Source: Pseudomonas sp. QS1027
GTDB lineage: Bacteria; Pseudomonadota; Gammaproteobacteria; Pseudomonadales; Pseudomonadaceae
Length of the DNA: 64,000 nt
Direction of reading: 5' to 3'
NCBI RefSeq assembly: GCF_002814235.1
Contig: NZ_PHSU01000011.1
Span: 464,007-528,006, forward strand
In this document: one piece after another, positions 62,860-64,000 of the stretch
Numbering within the stretch: the stretch's first letter is position 1
Layout: each line of letters opens with the position of its first letter
Program-made: the position numbers and the translations under genes
Notes under the pieces: model-generated
Told to the model about the DNA's origin: nothing
The model's database searches: none
Seen by the model: only the letters and a program-made list of their open reading frames with translations

Positions 62860-63468
62860 TCACTTCGCAGAATACATCTCTACAAAAAGCTCATCCACCC
62901 GCTCACTTTCAAACAACCTATCCTCTTCAAAATCAACCTTATCTGAAAAAACAATAAATCTTCTCAGCGCTAATGGAAAATCTTCAACCCCAGCATATAC
63001 GGTAGGAACTAAATATCTAAAATAATCTCCATTTTTGCTCGAACCTTCGTAACCAACTGGATAGTCCTGCCCTTCCTCAGCTCCTTCTACTGCATGATAA
63101 ACAAAATATCCGCGAACAGAAGGCAAGCTATATTCGATCACTTTCAAATCCGAAACACTGCCCTCCAACACAAGCTGTTCAACCTCATGCCTCGAGACAG
63201 CATCTCGATACACAATTGCCGAGTAGCAGTCCAGCTTTGTTTTTCCCATTTTATTTTCGGGCACACTAAGAAACTCGTCGGACTCCCCCCACATATACTC
63301 ACTTAACTGATCGAGCCCCTTCTCTATATCGATGGTTCTCAGCAAAGCCTTCGGAAGAACACCAAAGCAATTATTGACCATTACAGCTATACGACCGTGC
63401 CGATCCATTGCAAACCATGTCACAATCTCCCCAAAACCGGGAAGCCAGCTTTCATTCAACTCGACCAT
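62860..63468 (-). CDS. Putative immunity protein for the adjacent deaminase toxin
   Basis: A 202-residue acidic, soluble protein (MVELNESWLPGFGEIVTWFA ... ERVDELFVEMYSAK), AT-rich and unlike its core-genome neighbours. AGGAG lies 7 nt before ATG 63468, and the ATG shares one base with the TAA of the toxin-domain gene upstream (TAATG), the coupling expected for toxin-immunity pairs. I recognise no named Imm family. Immunity is inferred from position, acidity and composition. Confidence 0.65.
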   Translation of the reverse strand: MVELNESWLPGFGEIVTWFAMDRHGRIAVMVNNCFGVLPKALLRTIDIEKGLDQLSEYMWGESDEFLSVPENKMGKTKLDCYSAIVYRDAVSRHEVEQLVLEGSVSDLKVIEYSLPSVRGYFVYHAVEGAEEGQDYPVGYEGSSKNGDYFRYLVPTVYAGVEDFPLALRRFIVFSDKVDFEEDRLFESERVDELFVEMYSAK

Positions 63469-63857
63469 TACTTAACTCCTGGCCATACGACAGCACAATT
63501 AGGACAAGTCTCGATAATTGATTTCGAGACAACCCCACTTTCGAGAACAGTTTTTGGCCTCAATGCATTTGTAAATTTAATATCCTCTGGAGCGAACCCT
63601 TTCCTCACCAACTGATCAGCAGCAGAGACCTCCGCACAAGCCCCCACCCTATTAGCACAAATACTCGTAAATTCGCCAATTTTAACACCAAGTTTGCTTT
63701 CTATAAAGCCCACTGTTCGTGGATCTAGTGTTTCAGCAGAAATTTTCCCATTACTAGCTCCAATTGCGATTGAACCCGTTTCTGGATCATAAGCACCAAT
63801 CATAGTAGCTATCTTAGACGCCTGGGTTTTTGACGATATCGAACTAATAGCAGCCAA
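63468..63857 (-). CDS. YwqJ-like deaminase toxin domain (C-terminal tip of a polymorphic toxin)
   Basis: A 129-codon frame. The deaminase zinc motifs are present: C74-A-E76 in VGACAEVSAADQLVRKG and C118-PN-C121 in IIETCPNCAVVWPG, separated by FTNALRPKTV, as in YwqJ-related deaminase tips of polymorphic toxins. Only a TTG at 63857 or an ATG at 63803 could start it. Upstream in the same frame is a TAG (63863-63861), beyond which coding-like sequence resumes. So this is either an orphan toxin module or the tip of a gene broken by a stop. Followed directly by an immunity-like gene. Confidence 0.6.
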   Translation of the reverse strand: MAAISSISSKTQASKIATMIGAYDPETGSIAIGASNGKISAETLDPRTVGFIESKLGVKIGEFTSICANRVGACAEVSAADQLVRKGFAPEDIKFTNALRPKTVLESGVVSKSIIETCPNCAVVWPGVK

Positions 63858-63860
63858 TAG

Positions 63861-63977
63861 CTATTTTTCGGCTTGTGCAGCGACTTTATCAGTAATAGAT
63901 GGTAGAGCGCCCGGTACAGCTAAGGTCGCGACCCCCAACACGCCAGATAGCAGATTCCCGGCAGGAACTAAAGGGAA
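63861..63977 (-). pseudogene. Fragment upstream of the deaminase tip, closed by TAG
   Basis: The same frame as the deaminase, beyond the TAG at 63863-63861, reads PAGNLLSGVLGVATLAVPGA, then LPSITDKVAAQAEK before the stop: hydrophobic and glycine/alanine-rich, typical of the region before a toxin tip. Another stop closes it at 63980-63978, inside the AAAGGGAACTAAAGGGGACA sequence, where homology to a toxin seems to end. Likely remnant of the main toxin chain. Confidence 0.45.
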
Positions 63978-63995
63978 CTAAAGGGGACAGATTTG
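63966..63995 (+). repeat. Short tandem sequence at the window edge, possible insertion junction
   Basis: AACTAAAGGG occurs twice back to back (63966-63985), followed by GGACAGATTT. AAAGGGGACAGATTT-type sequences often lie at the ends of IS200/REP-associated (RAYT-like) transposase inserts (from memory). No transposase is visible within the window. Confidence 0.4.
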
Positions 63996-64000
63996 AATGG

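Noticed and set aside
63094..63306. Forward frame opposite the immunity-like gene
   Set aside because: Opposite strand of a better supported gene with AGGAG and a coupled start.

Overview
The window is chromosomal DNA from a Pseudomonas, most likely of the P. fluorescens group. It is GC-rich with strong third-position GC bias. It carries Pseudomonas-type REP/REPIN repeats and gene blocks whose order matches known Pseudomonas neighbourhoods: prc next to an EAL-CBS-GGDEF protein, an FKBP gene near tRNA-Asp/tRNA-Val and rdgC, a cob operon beside MarR/MFS/GPx/FadL genes, and hda-perM-DUF2066 divergent from purMN. These synteny statements come from general knowledge; no search was run.

Layout. 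1-7.3 kb is an accessory surface-protein region. It holds the 5' part of an autotransporter, two paralogous multi-domain beta-sandwich proteins of unknown role, and a Big2 lipoprotein gene broken by an in-frame TGA. Two 16-bp lux-type palindromes lie between the divergent units. 7.4-15 kb is ordinary chromosome: a quinone oxidoreductase, the Prc protease, a c-di-GMP protein, an HTH gene pair, a DUF1232 protein and an FKBP lipoprotein. 15.1-18.2 kb has a membrane-anchored di-haem cytochrome and a catalase-like protein. 18.2-21.5 kb has two near-identical tRNA-Asp/tRNA-Val operons flanking a sugar-acid transporter plus an enolase-superfamily dehydratase. 21.6-36.5 kb has rdgC, a BASS transporter, a guanidine-II riboswitch with its Gdx exporter, an LplT-PlsC fusion, a TDT exporter, two eroded genes next to a REPIN, an MFS/TetR efflux pair with a clear operator, a CrbS/MxtR-type hybrid kinase and rmuC.

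After a 1-kb gap come small Pseudomonas genes, a phage-type orphan gene, a FadL porin and a periplasmic glutathione peroxidase (37.6-40.7 kb). Next are a MarR-regulated MFS unit and a ten-gene cobalamin operon (42.6-51.5 kb, minus strand) headed by a cobalamin riboswitch. It runs cobO, cobB, bluB, cobD, cobC, cobQ, cobU, cobT, cobC phosphatase, cobS, with almost every junction overlapping by 4 bp. It covers adenosylation, a,c-amidation, DMB synthesis, aminopropanol attachment and nucleotide-loop assembly. 51.9-61.2 kb is housekeeping: a methyltransferase, two NlpC/P60 lipoproteins, hda, a PerM-like permease, DUF2066, purM-purN and DUF3108.

The last 2 kb (62.1-64 kb) is AT-richer and accessory: an RDD membrane protein, then a likely immunity gene overlapping a YwqJ-like deaminase toxin tip. 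The toxin's upstream frame is closed by a TAG and ends in a short repeated sequence that may mark an insertion junction.

The best candidates for something undescribed are the 1-7.3 kb surface-protein/lux-box locus and the deaminase/immunity/RDD locus at the right edge.
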